Below, one piece after another: positions 45,501 through 57,500 of a DNA stretch of 64,000 nucleotides. A program made the position numbers and the translations under genes. Source of the stretch: Trissonchulus latispiculum (taxonomy: Eukaryota > Nematoda > Enoplea > Enoplida > Ironidae); assembly GCA_030248195.1 (NCBI GenBank), contig JASAND010026139.1:1-64000 (forward strand), given 5' to 3'. The notes under the pieces were generated by a model that worked only from the letters and a program-made list of their open reading frames with translations, ran no database searches and was not told the origin of the DNA. Numbering within the stretch: position 1 is the first letter of the stretch; every line of letters starts with the position of its first letter.

Positions 45501-48500
45501 CTAGAGGAGATATCGCTGGTGTGAAATATCCCTTTGGCTGCAGCTGTCAACCTGTGTATCAGGGAAAGAGTCAGAGTGCTCCCTGGTCGAGAAAATGATG
45601 TTCCGGTGAAGGTAGTGATGCCAGAGGGCTTAGCCTTACCGAAGAGCCAGTTCATGCTGTTTGAAGCGGACCCGGACGTTATTGAAACATATGGAGTGTT
45701 TCCTCAGGCTCGTGTTCTGACTGTGACGCCAATGGTTACCTACGTTCGTGTGTACAATGGAGGAGACCGAATTGTTGACCTCCCTAAAGGGATGGTGATG
45801 GGAGAGGCCTTTCTAGCAGTCCAGGTCCGTGAGGCGGAACGGCCAACATCCTACGTAATAGAGGCAGGGGTTGATTTGCAGACCATCCATTACAATATCA
45901 ATAAATGGTTCGGTCATCCGGCCACCTATTCGCTGTGGGCGGAACAGGTTGGTGAAAGTGTAAGCAAGTTACACAGAATGTTCCCCGGATTCTATCCGTT
46001 GGATTTACCGTTGGAGCAATCTATGGAACAGGATGACACAGTCGTGGTTCGGCAACCCAATCGACCAGTAGCTTACGCGGTCCAGGAGCCCGAACATAGA
46101 ACCGAGGTACCGCAGTCAACTGGTCCTGATGCGGATAGGAATTGGGAAATGCCTTCGGAAACGGCCACCGGTGGACATTTCTACTCTGCTGAGGATCGGG
46201 AGCCACGTCCTGAACCTATAGAGCAAGAAAAACTAGAGGATATTGAGGCCAATGTAGATTTTGATAAGATTGATTACTCGGACGACATCAAAGCGGACTT
46301 CAAGCAGATGCTTTTGGAATACTACGACGTAGTGGCACGGCCGGTGAATCCTGGTCGGACCAAAATCGATCAGCATCTGATTGATACAGGGAAGGATGTA
46401 CCTCTGAAGAGCCGTGCTTATCGTATGAATCCGAAGCAGAAGGCTGAGGTCGAGAAGCACGTTAACTCGATGCTCAAGGAAGGGGCATGTGAACCCTCAA
46501 CAAGTCCGTGGTCTTTTCCCTGCATTCTGGTTGGTAAAAAGGATGGTTCTACCAAACTGGTAATTGATTACCGCAGGCTGAATAAGATCACCAAGAAGTA
46601 CAATCACCCACTGCCAAAGATTGACAAAATCATGGACCGGCTCAAGTGTAGTGCAATCTTTTCCAGGGATATATATATAGCAGCTGGTTATTGGCAGGTC
46701 GAGGTGTACCCTGAGCATCGAAAGAAGACAGTGCTCGTGTCTCACATGGGACTGTTCTACATGGACGTCTGCCTTTTGGGCTGTGCAATGCGCCAGCCAC
46801 TTTTCAGAGGATCATGGAAAGGTCCTGACTGGACTGCCTGTCCATATTGATGATGTCCTGATTCCATCAAGATCCTTCAGTGAACATCTGAAAATGCTCA
46901 AAGTCTTTTCCAGAAGCTGCGTGATAATGGACTGCGGATCAAACTGAAGAAATGTGTCTTCATCCGTAAGAAAGTCCCTTTCCTGGGGCACATGATCAGT
47001 CAGGATGGCTATGAGGTGGATCCTGACAAGGTAGCTGCAGTGGCCAAGCTGCCTAATCCTACTGATTGCCGTGGCGTCAAGGCGCTCCTCGGAATGGCAG
47101 GATACTATAGAAGGTTTATGCCCAATTTGGCAAAGGTGGCATCACCGCTCATTGAACTGCTCAAAAAGGATTCCGTCTTCGAGTGGACCGAAGCTAGACA
47201 ACAGGCGTTCGACGCATTGAAGAAGATTCTAACCGAAGCTCCGGTGTTGGCATATCCAGATTTCGACAAGATTTTCATCCTGTCGGTGGATGCGAGCCAT
47301 CATGGCTTGGGAGCGGTCCTTGAGCGGACTGTGTCGATTTCTCGTAGTCCGAAAAAACCGGGCGAGGCATGGACCATGAAGACACGTCCAGTGGCGTGTG
47401 CCAGTCTTACACTGACGATGTACGAGAGGAATTATTCGGTCACAGATCTCGACGGAGCAGGAGTGGTTTGGGCATGTCAGAAATTTCGCCACTATCTGAC
47501 GACAAGAGCCTTCATCATCAGAACGGGTCATATGGCAGTTAAGGATCTCCTTAACAACAGATCAGTGCTGGGAGCTGGCAGATAGGCAAGATTTGCCTTG
47601 CACCTGCAGGAGTTCGATTTCATTGTGGATTATCGACCAGGCCGTGACAATGTTGCTCCGGACGCTTTGTTAAATCTTCCAGGCTATGACCGTCCTACGG
47701 AAATGGAAATGGACGGGACAGAAGTCATTGGACCCGCCGGAAATCTGTGCCGTTGGTGACGATGTGCTCACCTCCGCCGAGTGGAAACGCGCGCTACGCA
47801 ATGATCCGGAATTCAAGCCCATGGCGGACTTGATTGAACGGAAATTCTTGCCGGATGATGACCAAGAAGCGGCTCTGTTGCAGAAGCTCCGGCAGTACTT
47901 CTTCCTACAGGATGGTCTCCTGTTTGTTTGGCACGTGGATGAGAGAGGTCGAAGAAGAGGTGACGCCTTCAAATCGATCGCCGTGCCTTACTATTACAGA
48001 GAAGTAATCATGGAAGAGGTGCACACTAGCTTTATAATTCGCGGTCATCGCAGCCATAAGGCATGCTAAGCGAGCCTCGTGTCACGGTATTATTGGCCGA
48101 CCATGGCACAGGACCTCGCCGATTACATCAGAACTTGCAAGGTATGTGCCAAGTTCAATAAAGGCCCAGCCAGGCCTCAAGCTGGTTTGCAGAATGAAGT
48201 CCGTGCCAACAGACCTCTGGATTTGGTCAGTCTGGATGTGATGCATTGCACGAAGAACCGGACAATGCGAGGCAACACCTGTATTTTGATCGTCATTGAC
48301 CATTTTACGAGGTATGCGGAAGCATTTCCGCTGCCCGACGAGAAGGCAGAAACGACGGCTTACTACTATTTCAATGGATTTGTAGCTCGTTGGGAAGTTC
48401 CTGCGCATTTGCTGTCAGACCGTGGACCAAACGTCATGTCAAAGCTGTTCAGCAAACTGTCGAGCTTAGTGGATTTAAACTTCAGCGGACAACGGCTTAC

Positions 48501-51500
48501 CATCCGCAAGCTAATAGAGTGGTTTAGAGGATGAATAAGACTCTGCGGACCATTTTCATAAAGTATGCGGACATTTACCAGACGGATTGGGATGACTATG
48601 TGAACTGGGCGCTCTGCGTACATAGGAATTCGGTTCATAGTTCAGTGGGTGACACGCCTCATTTCCTGATGACTGGACATGACCTCCGCTTGCCGTTGTA
48701 TCATTTCTTTGATGGTAGAAATGATGAGGTGGTGGAGAATTATGATTCTTACTCACAGTCCCATCTGTTCCGGTTGGAGCGAGCTTGGAAGGCTGCTCGT
48801 GAGTCGTTGGAAGCGTCATCGCTGAAGAATAGAAGGAATTTCGACAAGAAGGTTAAGGAAGTCCACTACAAGCTCGGAATGCTGGTGATGCGCAAAGTTC
48901 CTGGAGTAACTCCTTCCGGTATGTGTACCAAGATGAGACCAAAATGGGAAGGTCCTTACCGGATAATAGAGAAGATGTCGGAAGTCAACTTCCGGATCCA
49001 GAAAGTTGGAACACAGGACAAGCCGGATGTGGTTCACATCGCGAAGATCAAGCCATATCATGAACGGCCAGTCAAGGTTCCAACCCAGCAGTTACATTAA
49101 GGCCTTGGTCAGGTCCAAGAAGGTTAGGGCATCCTACCTTCAGGTTGGTCAGGATCCAAATCAACATGCTTTTGGTTAAAACCATCATGGGAAATTTGGA
49201 TGGTAATCCGGTGATGTTAGTAAGGAGCGTATGTTGGTCATGTATGTATGTCTGTCGTAAGATTAGCTACCTTATGGAACTCATAAAAGTTAACGTATGT
49301 GTGTGCACTGGCCCTCTTGGGCGCCCACTCTGTAGGCCAGTCACGCCAACGTACCACTAACTTCACTGGGGGGATAAAATTTTGTTTTGTGTTTTTGGGT
49401 CAAGTTTTCCTTTTGTGGGGGTTAATTTTTTTAATTGTTGGGAGGGTTTTGATCCATTACTTCTTTCAACAATTCTCTAAGCGTCTTTCTATTTTAATTC
49501 CAATTAATCCCCGAATTTTAAACTTTCCTAAGAATCTAATTACTTTAATTTTTATCTCAATACAAAATTTTCCCTTTCCCTGGGAGGGTGGTACCTTACC
49601 GCGAAATTTGGGTTATTTGTTGCATGTAGAACCTACACCTTTTTGCTTATTGTTTCAGCTGATTGTAGTGTACTAATCATCTGAATCAAATTATTTATGT
49701 ACTTTGCGCGCACAATTGGAGAAAGTCACCATGCACCAGCAGTTCAGGAGGCGGAGACAGCCAGATTCGGCACGGGATCCCATGCTTGGTGAGGGCTCAG
49801 CCCAAGGTCCGGCGCCTGACAGTGAAGATTCGGAGCAGTTTCCGCCTGCGCGGGAGCCTCAATCGGTAGTCGAGCATCTGGGCTACGATCACCCCATGGG
49901 ACGGCAACCAGTGGTTCCCAGTTGCGTGTCCGACACTTACGGAGGTGTCAGGATCTTCGGTGGATCCTTTATCGGAACTGTTTGGACAGTTTGACCCTAA
50001 TCCTAACACGGACTTGTACAGTGCCGTGGTCGCCTCGGACAGTAATCGGATGGGCCCTGGACCTTCCAGCGTGGCATCACGTCTGGGAGGCCAACCTGAT
50101 GCTCCGACCCCATCCCCAGTGGGTTCATCAAATCCCGGGCAGATGGACCCCCAGTCTTTGCCTTCGGTCCCCGTCGAGCCAGCTTACGAGGTCGCCTCTG
50201 CTGGTCAGGACGTGGTGGCTGCAGCGCGGGACTGTCCGGCCACAACGACAGACCACCGAACAGACCATGGACGCCAGGTCCGTAGCACAACTGGCAAGCC
50301 CGAACATCATAGCCCTGTCAATCCGTCTAGTCAAGGGACCAAACGTCCAGCAGTTGCTGCCAGTGGTGACACCACTGAAGATTCGGACTGTCGGAGCTCG
50401 GCTCCAAATGGGAAAAAGCAACGAGCAAAATTTCGAAGGAACAGTCCAACATCCACTTGCTCCATAAGTGCGCCTGGAGTGAGACAAGACACTACCCCAG
50501 TGGTTCGTGGGAAGGAAACCACATTGTCACTCAGGGACATTGAGATTCAGATGGCACTGTTGAAAAGCCAGCGCCAAGTCGTCCTGAAGAACATGCACAG
50601 CCAGTCATTAGCATCTTTGGACTACTGCTTCATCAGTTGCTGAGTCATCTCAGTCAACTTCTACAAAATCGAAGAAACGGAACCGCGTTGCTTCCAAGAA
50701 GAAGTCAGCCCAGTCTGCTACTGAAACCGACGAGCCTCCCGAAAAACCATCGAAACGAGGAACCCGTCCTGCTGCGAAAGTTCAGAAGGCGGGGAAGGCA
50801 TCGGCTACCCCTACCGTGGTGGATCTGAAACCCGACACGCAAGCAAAAGGTACGTACGGCAGCCACCCAACAGAACGTCCCCATGGGTGAAGTCGCTGAT
50901 GCTCAGCTAAAAGCTGGACAGCTCATGGTGGTCGAAGAAATCAACGAGGATCGGGAGGTTCTGTTGGCCGGCATAGCGGAGTCGCTAAGCGCCCACCACG
51001 ACGGGCAGCTGGAATGGATGAGATGGTCCAAAAGCGTCCCAATGGTTGAGGACGGCCACGAACATTCCCTGCCCCTCGACCGAGAACCGGCCATGACTCC
51101 ACCAGAGAATTTCATCACTTTGTCCTGTAAACTTCAAACCGTGAGGACATTGAAGCCATTCCTGGAGATCTACAGGATAAAGCCAAAGAACACAACTACG
51201 GTGTGACTACATATTATACATATCTGAAGGAGGTCCTCATGGGTCGGGAGAAGGACTTCGATATTGCGCATCCTGATGCCTGCCTGATCGAAGCTAACAA
51301 CGATGTAACGACTGTAAAAGAACCGGAGAAATATCAGCGGTTATGTGCAGATCAGCTGTCTGTACCGGACCAATTTCAGCCATTGCGGTTGATTCGGACC
51401 CTTCAGGGTCTGTTTGATGCCATTCCGGATATCCTGGACACTTATCAGGCCACGGGCGTCATCGCCATGGACATCGAAGGCGGAGCTTACACCCAGTTCG

Positions 51501-54500
51501 CCAACAAGCAAGATGCTACCGTCATCATGATCCAAATTGCGGGTCCAGTCCACGCAAAACATCCTAAAGTCTTTCCGATCGTGGTTAGTGAAATTTTGGT
51601 CTCCATTTCGGACTATTATTTGGTCCTATATGCCTTGAAGATCATTCTGCACCTACCTGAGCCGGTCTACATGGTATTTGCTGGTGGTCAGGCTGATTTT
51701 CTGCGATTAGCCAAATTCTGTGGCATCACAGGCATGGAGACCTATGCAGCAGAACTCGGAGCGGTCGTCGCGCAATCGGTGCCGTATATCAAAAAGCGCG
51801 GAGAACTGGACCCTAGCGTTCCTGTGGTCCCTTGGGAGAACACCACCGACCCGACCAAGGAATGCTATGTCAGTACTCACTTCTCCCTGAACAAGATCTG
51901 TAATTATTGCGATGTGCCTTCTCCAAAAGGACTTCAACCGGCAGATTTCAAGGTCTGTGCGGTTTGTCCGACAGTGGAGGCAGCCAAATATGCCTTGTCG
52001 GACAGCCTGGCCATCTAAGCCTGCTTGGTCAAGGTGGGTAATGCATTGTACCTGGACAAATGGATCCGGGTTATCTATCTCAGCAGTGCGAAGTACACCT
52101 TTTCGCCTGATTTATGGGCAAAAGTTAACAAGGAGGCCGAATTAGGGCTCGGCCCATTGGTCCAGGCGAAGATGTTCACGCCAACAAAGGCTCAATCGTT
52201 GGACATTCAGCCAAAACGCCAACTGGAATTCCGGAAGAAGCTGACCATCAATAGAGCATCGGTGAAGTATCTCAAAGGAAGCTTCGCCTGGTCATTGTCC
52301 GTTTCCGAGGCTGAAGGAGGCAATGCTGCCCATCCGCTAAGGGAAGTATCCTGGGTGCCTCTGATGGAACTGCTGACCAACTCCTACGAACTGAAGTATT
52401 TGACACTCCGACGACGTGATGACATACTGGATTTAACTGGTATGCGGTCGTCGCAGGTGGTCGTCATCACGCTGACCCGAATGATACTCCGACGGACCTA
52501 CCACCGGAAACAGCTCATCAGTTTCTTCGGTCGGACGATCGGCCTTCGGATGGATCTGAGTGATCATCCACACTTCCGAAGGAGCAGACCATGGCTGATG
52601 AATCAGAATCGCTGGTGGAAGCCAGAAAGGCTGCTCAACGATGAGAAAAGGAGACGAAACTGCTACCTCTGTCGAAGAAACTGCCACCACTGACTCACTA
52701 TCATGAGGGAACTGGTGATCCCAGAAAGAAGGAGCAACCTCCAGTGACATATTCGGGCGGGCATCGCTATCTGGAGGAGCGTCCTACCTATCAGACGGCT
52801 GGGCCATCAATGCCGGCTGAAACTGCGGTCACCACGAGTCCACGACGGACTAGGTCGTCTAGTCAACAGGAATCAGTGAGACTGGCCAAATCGACAGGCG
52901 AAGACGACGACGTGGTGGAGGTGTCCGATTCGGATACGGGATATCAGCCTGATGAGCAATAACCATCAGAAGAGGCTGGATCTCGGCCTGGTACGTCCAC
53001 AGAAGAGGACGCTCAACGTCAGCAGGAGACTTTCCAGCCGACTCTCCTGGAAACATGTGCACCCAGGATCACGATGGCCAACCCAGCCACCCAACCTGGG
53101 TGGTATCCACCAATGACGGAAGAACAACGAGCTCGGCTAGCTTCGCTGGCCGCAGGGATCAGAGTTCCTCGTACGTTGAGTTCAACTCCAACGTCGAGTG
53201 GACCTCTCCCGACCGTGGACGAGGTGTTGGCCCAGCATGGAGATATACATCACGTCGCCTATCAGGAGGCCAAACGCTTTTTGGTCTCTTGTGGTGAACG
53301 TCCTGGCGGTGTAACGGGCCCGACTGCCTATTCCTCTGATCTATACCACTGGAAGCTGGAGCAGCCCATGATCACCAGCCAATTGGCCACGTCGCCGAAT
53401 GTCTCTTTGGCGAGGGTTCAACCCTACATCCAAATCGTGGTCCCTGAATCGATATTGACTAACGCTCTATTCAGAGACTCTCCCATTGGCGTTGCTCAAC
53501 CGAAGCGCTATATCTATGTGGTGGGACCTCCAGAGGACCCTGAAATGCCCGGTTATGATCCTGAGTCCTTCTTCAGGATGGTTGGTCAGGGTAACCCGGT
53601 GTTCTGGGAAATTTATCGGGAGGTCCCCGTGAATGGGTCGGGTCCTACATTGCTGTGTTCCGATTTGGTCATCCTCTATCGGAAACGGGATGGTGGTGCA
53701 ATGGCCCATGGTGTCCTGCCATATGTCAACACCCTGAACTGTCTGACTGTCGGGGACACGAACTTTTCTCAGGTGATGGGTTCAATGTTCCTGAGCAAGG
53801 AGCAGAAGGTGGAACTCATGGAGGTGATGCAGTTGGCGGAACTGCAGGGACTCAACCGGTCATGGTCATGCGGGAGCATGATGGACTGTCATCGCGACCT
53901 GGCAGATGGAAACCACGATGCCCGACGTGGCCAAACCGACCCCGAACCCATCTGATTTTGTGGTCCCTCAATCCCGTCCAACCGGTGATGTGGTCATGGG
54001 GCCGTCCGTCATCCGGACTTTGATGGGAACGACGACACTTCCCTCCTCGGTGGTCAGCTCGGTCCCCGTGGCACGATTCGGCACGAAACTCGCCATTTTT
54101 GCTGTGACAGTGACGCATTTGCTTGCATTCCATATAATATGTATTATGTTATTTCGTATTTTATTTTCGAATTTGGAATTTTCTGTGTTGTTTAGTATTT
54201 TGTTTATGCGAACTTGGAATCTCTGTATTTTGTATTTTTGTATTACTTCGTTTAGTTAGTTTTCTTTGAAAGTATTTACTCTACGAGCCTAATCTCTTGT
54301 TATGTGCACTGTGTAAATTTAGGTATGTACGTATTTTCTCTGCGAAATTGTAATTTCCATGTTGCGATCCTATAACTTCCTGTATGCTTTATTTTGAACC
54401 TGACTTCTTCTATGTTTTTTCTGTTCGTCTATAAATATGTCGTATGTTAACCAAAGTATTCCACTAGTATTATTGTATGCCAATTTTAATTGCTCAGTGT

Positions 54501-57500
54501 AATGTCCAGTGCTTTGGTTTTTGAGGATTCCATCCATACTGTCTTGTCATTACTGCCATATTTGCCTTATTTTTTGTCAAAAAACCCTGATACAAAAACA
54601 AAAACAAAAGAGAAATTACAAAAAATTTTACCATGGGAAGGTGGGATTTTTATTCCCCTAGGACCTCAACCTAATGGTGTGTCTTTCTATAGCAACTTTA
54701 TTGTGTTGCCCACTTTTCCAAAGGAATGGGCAACACTTTGTTATTGGTCTGTGCTTATTATTATTATTATTATTATTATCCGTCTGTCCCCCCCCCTAGA
54801 TCTCGAGATTGGGAAGGAGTACAGGGGTGGTTGATACCTTATTTTGAAGCCCTTGACTAGGACATCTCCGGGAAGCAAGATGGCTCCGATACCTTCCGGA
54901 TTCCGGGAATGGCGAATCCCGGAATTTTTCGGTTGGTAAGGGGGGACCAAGGCAAAATTTCAAAATCCAAAATTTGGTCAAAAATTTTTTGTCTCCGATT
55001 TCGCTCAAAAGTTGGTCATAGGGTAACTCGACCACGCTGGTTTCAAAACTGAAATCGAAATTTCCGGAAAATTTCCGGATTTCGAGATATTCGTTCCGGA
55101 AAATTCCGGATTTTGAAAAATTTCTCCAAACGTGGTCAATATGGTACTCAGAAGAAAGAGCTCGTCGAGCTGAACAACTTTCCTTCTTGTGACATTTTCC
55201 GGAAATGCGTCTAGCGAAAGTTATAGTCGAAAAACTGAAAATCCGGGAATTCACGAAAACCCGGATTTTGGACTTAAAAATTTTTTGTCTCGGATTTTGC
55301 TTAAAAGTTGGTCATAGGGTAAGTCGGTGGTGCTGATTTCGAAACTGAAATCGAAATTTCCGGAAAATTCACGGATTTCGAGATATTCGACCCGGAAAAT
55401 TCCGGATTTTGAAAAATTTTTCGGAAAGTGATCAATATGGTACTCAAATGAAAGAACTCGTCGAACTGAGCAACTTTCATTCTTGCGACAATTTCTGAAA
55501 ATGCGTCTAGCGAAAGTTATGGCAGAAAAATAAACAGAAAAACCTGTTGTGGGCAACACATTCTTGCAGTAGCGCTAGTTATTGTTATTATGATTATTGT
55601 TATCATAGGCTGTTTGCCTTGTCGAGCGAAGGCCTGATAAACCTTAGCTTGGCTTGGTTTAACCAAGAGTACATAATACATAAGAGTGTGACAAGCGTCA
55701 CACTCTATGTTATTAGCAGCTGAGCCATGCTCTGCGCGCTAAGGGGCCACCCCCCCCCCCGCAATTGCGTACCTAGTGGACCCCCCCGCAAATGAGTACC
55801 TAGTACGCAATTGCGTATGCTCACTTTTTCCGATAGCAAGGCACCCCTCCCCCCCACAATGTGACCTATCATTCGACCCCCCCCCCGCAAAACAGACCTA
55901 TCATTTTTCACTTGACGTTAGCGCGCAGAGCATGGCTCAGCTGCTAATAACATAGAGTGTGACGCTTGTCACACTCTTATGTATTATGTACTCTTGGTTT
56001 AACTTAAATTTATTAATCTTTTATTGGAAAGTTCAACTTATTTTCTTGTTATCTTAATTTAACTTACACACTCGTTCGACTATACTTTCCAAAGGAGGGT
56101 AACTCCTCTTTCCCATGAGTTACGTTTGGAAAGTCATTGTATTTTCATATTTAGCTACTTAATTCCAAATAATTTTTACGGTGCTACTACTGTGAAAGGT
56201 ATGAAATCAGAATCTGAAAGATGTGAAGAAAAGTGTCCAGGGCGGGGATCGAACCGCCGAGCTCTGGATTAAGAAGTAGAACGCTCTACCACTGCGCCAC
56301 ATCCCCGGACAAGGAGACTAGATTATTACGCTGATTTCAACCTTTCTGGGTTGCTGATATTTAACACTACTACGTGTATTTTGAATATGCATAATTTTTG
56401 GTCATTTTGTGCTTTCATGTGATTGTTACTAGCTCAGCTAGTATAAGTTTATTCCACCGCAAACATGCCGTATTTAATCACTTTTTTTGTATTTTTCTAT
56501 AATACGTAGCTTTGACTAGTTTAGTATGGTTGAGTCTAGCTTTGTGACTTGCAGTTGACAGATCGTCTGTAGTGTATTAGTATCTGTAGCAGCATTGCTC
56601 TGTACTGTGTGTACTTGTTTTGAGAGCTCAGCTCACGTACCAGTTCGCCTTTGAACAGTGATCCTCTCGGGAGTTCGGATGGCGAGCCCTGGGGAGATGT
56701 AACAGATCAAGGTTGGACATGGTCAACCTTTCCATTGCTGACGGCTGTAGCTACGTTAACTGCAGCTGTAGCTAACATCATCAAACGGGGCTGGGTTTAC
56801 TTTGCAAGTCACGTAGCTCCCCCAACGTGTATGTTTGGGATTGGATGGATTCCCCCCTTGCTATACGGCAGCTACGTGATTGGGGGAAATTATCCACTAG
56901 GGGGCGCTCGTGGGAGGGTTCAACCCAAGACTCGCTTCCCCCTTCAGTCTTGTACTTTTTAATTGTCTAATTACGCTCTCTATTCTCGCCCCATATTGCT
57001 GATATTTACCCCTCTGTATATTTCTCCTCCCAAAGCTTTCCCCAGAGCTTTGCTGGCACGTTGGGTGCCTCAATCTACTGTAAGTCCTGTTTTTTGTGGG
57101 ACTGTGTTGTATAACTGAGGGCTCAGCCCATAATTCTTTATATTATTTACTTATAATATTTGTTGTTCTTTCTTTTATTAAAGTGTTTCCACTATTTTAT
57201 TAGGCTAAGTCTACTGAGCTCCTGCTAGGTAGTTAATTCATGTTCCAATCCAAATATAGTGAGAGTGAGGAGGCATCTCTTCACTTAGGACAGGTTAATT
57301 ACCCGGTTAACATCTGGCGAGGCTGTCCCGACCGTCTCCTGTAGTTGGCTCGTTGTCTGCTTGTGCTACGGTCTCCGCATCCTTTGGAATTGGGTGTGAT
57401 AACGGTGCTCGTACGTAGAATCAGGCACTAGCCTCGCTACATTGGGACAATTGCTGAGGGCTATTTTTCACGGTTTCGTTTTATTCGAGAGAAATAAGCA

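Larger units (their letters stand above)
53956..56697 (+). other. Non-coding 3' part of the retroelement
   Basis: GC content falls sharply after about 54100. It contains a (TTA)n run (54755-54779), a ~300-bp direct repeat, a 335-bp foldback element and a tRNA-like sequence, each listed separately. No ORF worth annotating. Much of it may be later insertions. Confidence 0.5.
44107..57441 (+). mobile_element. Ty3/gypsy-type LTR retroelement with extra 3' genes
   Basis: LTRs lie at 44107-44868 and 56698-57441. Both begin TGTAAC and end GCTACA, and the element is flanked by TTGG (44103-44106 and 57442-57445), a 4-bp target duplication. A purine run GGGGAGA stands directly before the 3' LTR. Order inside: protease, reverse transcriptase, RNase H, integrase (Ty3 order), then about 7.6 kb of further sequence including an exonuclease-like ORF. 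No TGG-type primer site follows the 5' LTR, and no gag lies before the protease (only ~14 bp separate them), so a deletion there is likely. The pol frames are broken and the LTRs differ at many sites, so it is old and not autonomous. The coding part is GC-rich compared with the host DNA. Confidence 0.9.

Noticed and set aside
49945..53955. Envelope gene behind integrase, which would make the element an errantivirus-like retrovirus
   Set aside because: No signal peptide, furin-type site or membrane helix in any of the 3' ORFs.
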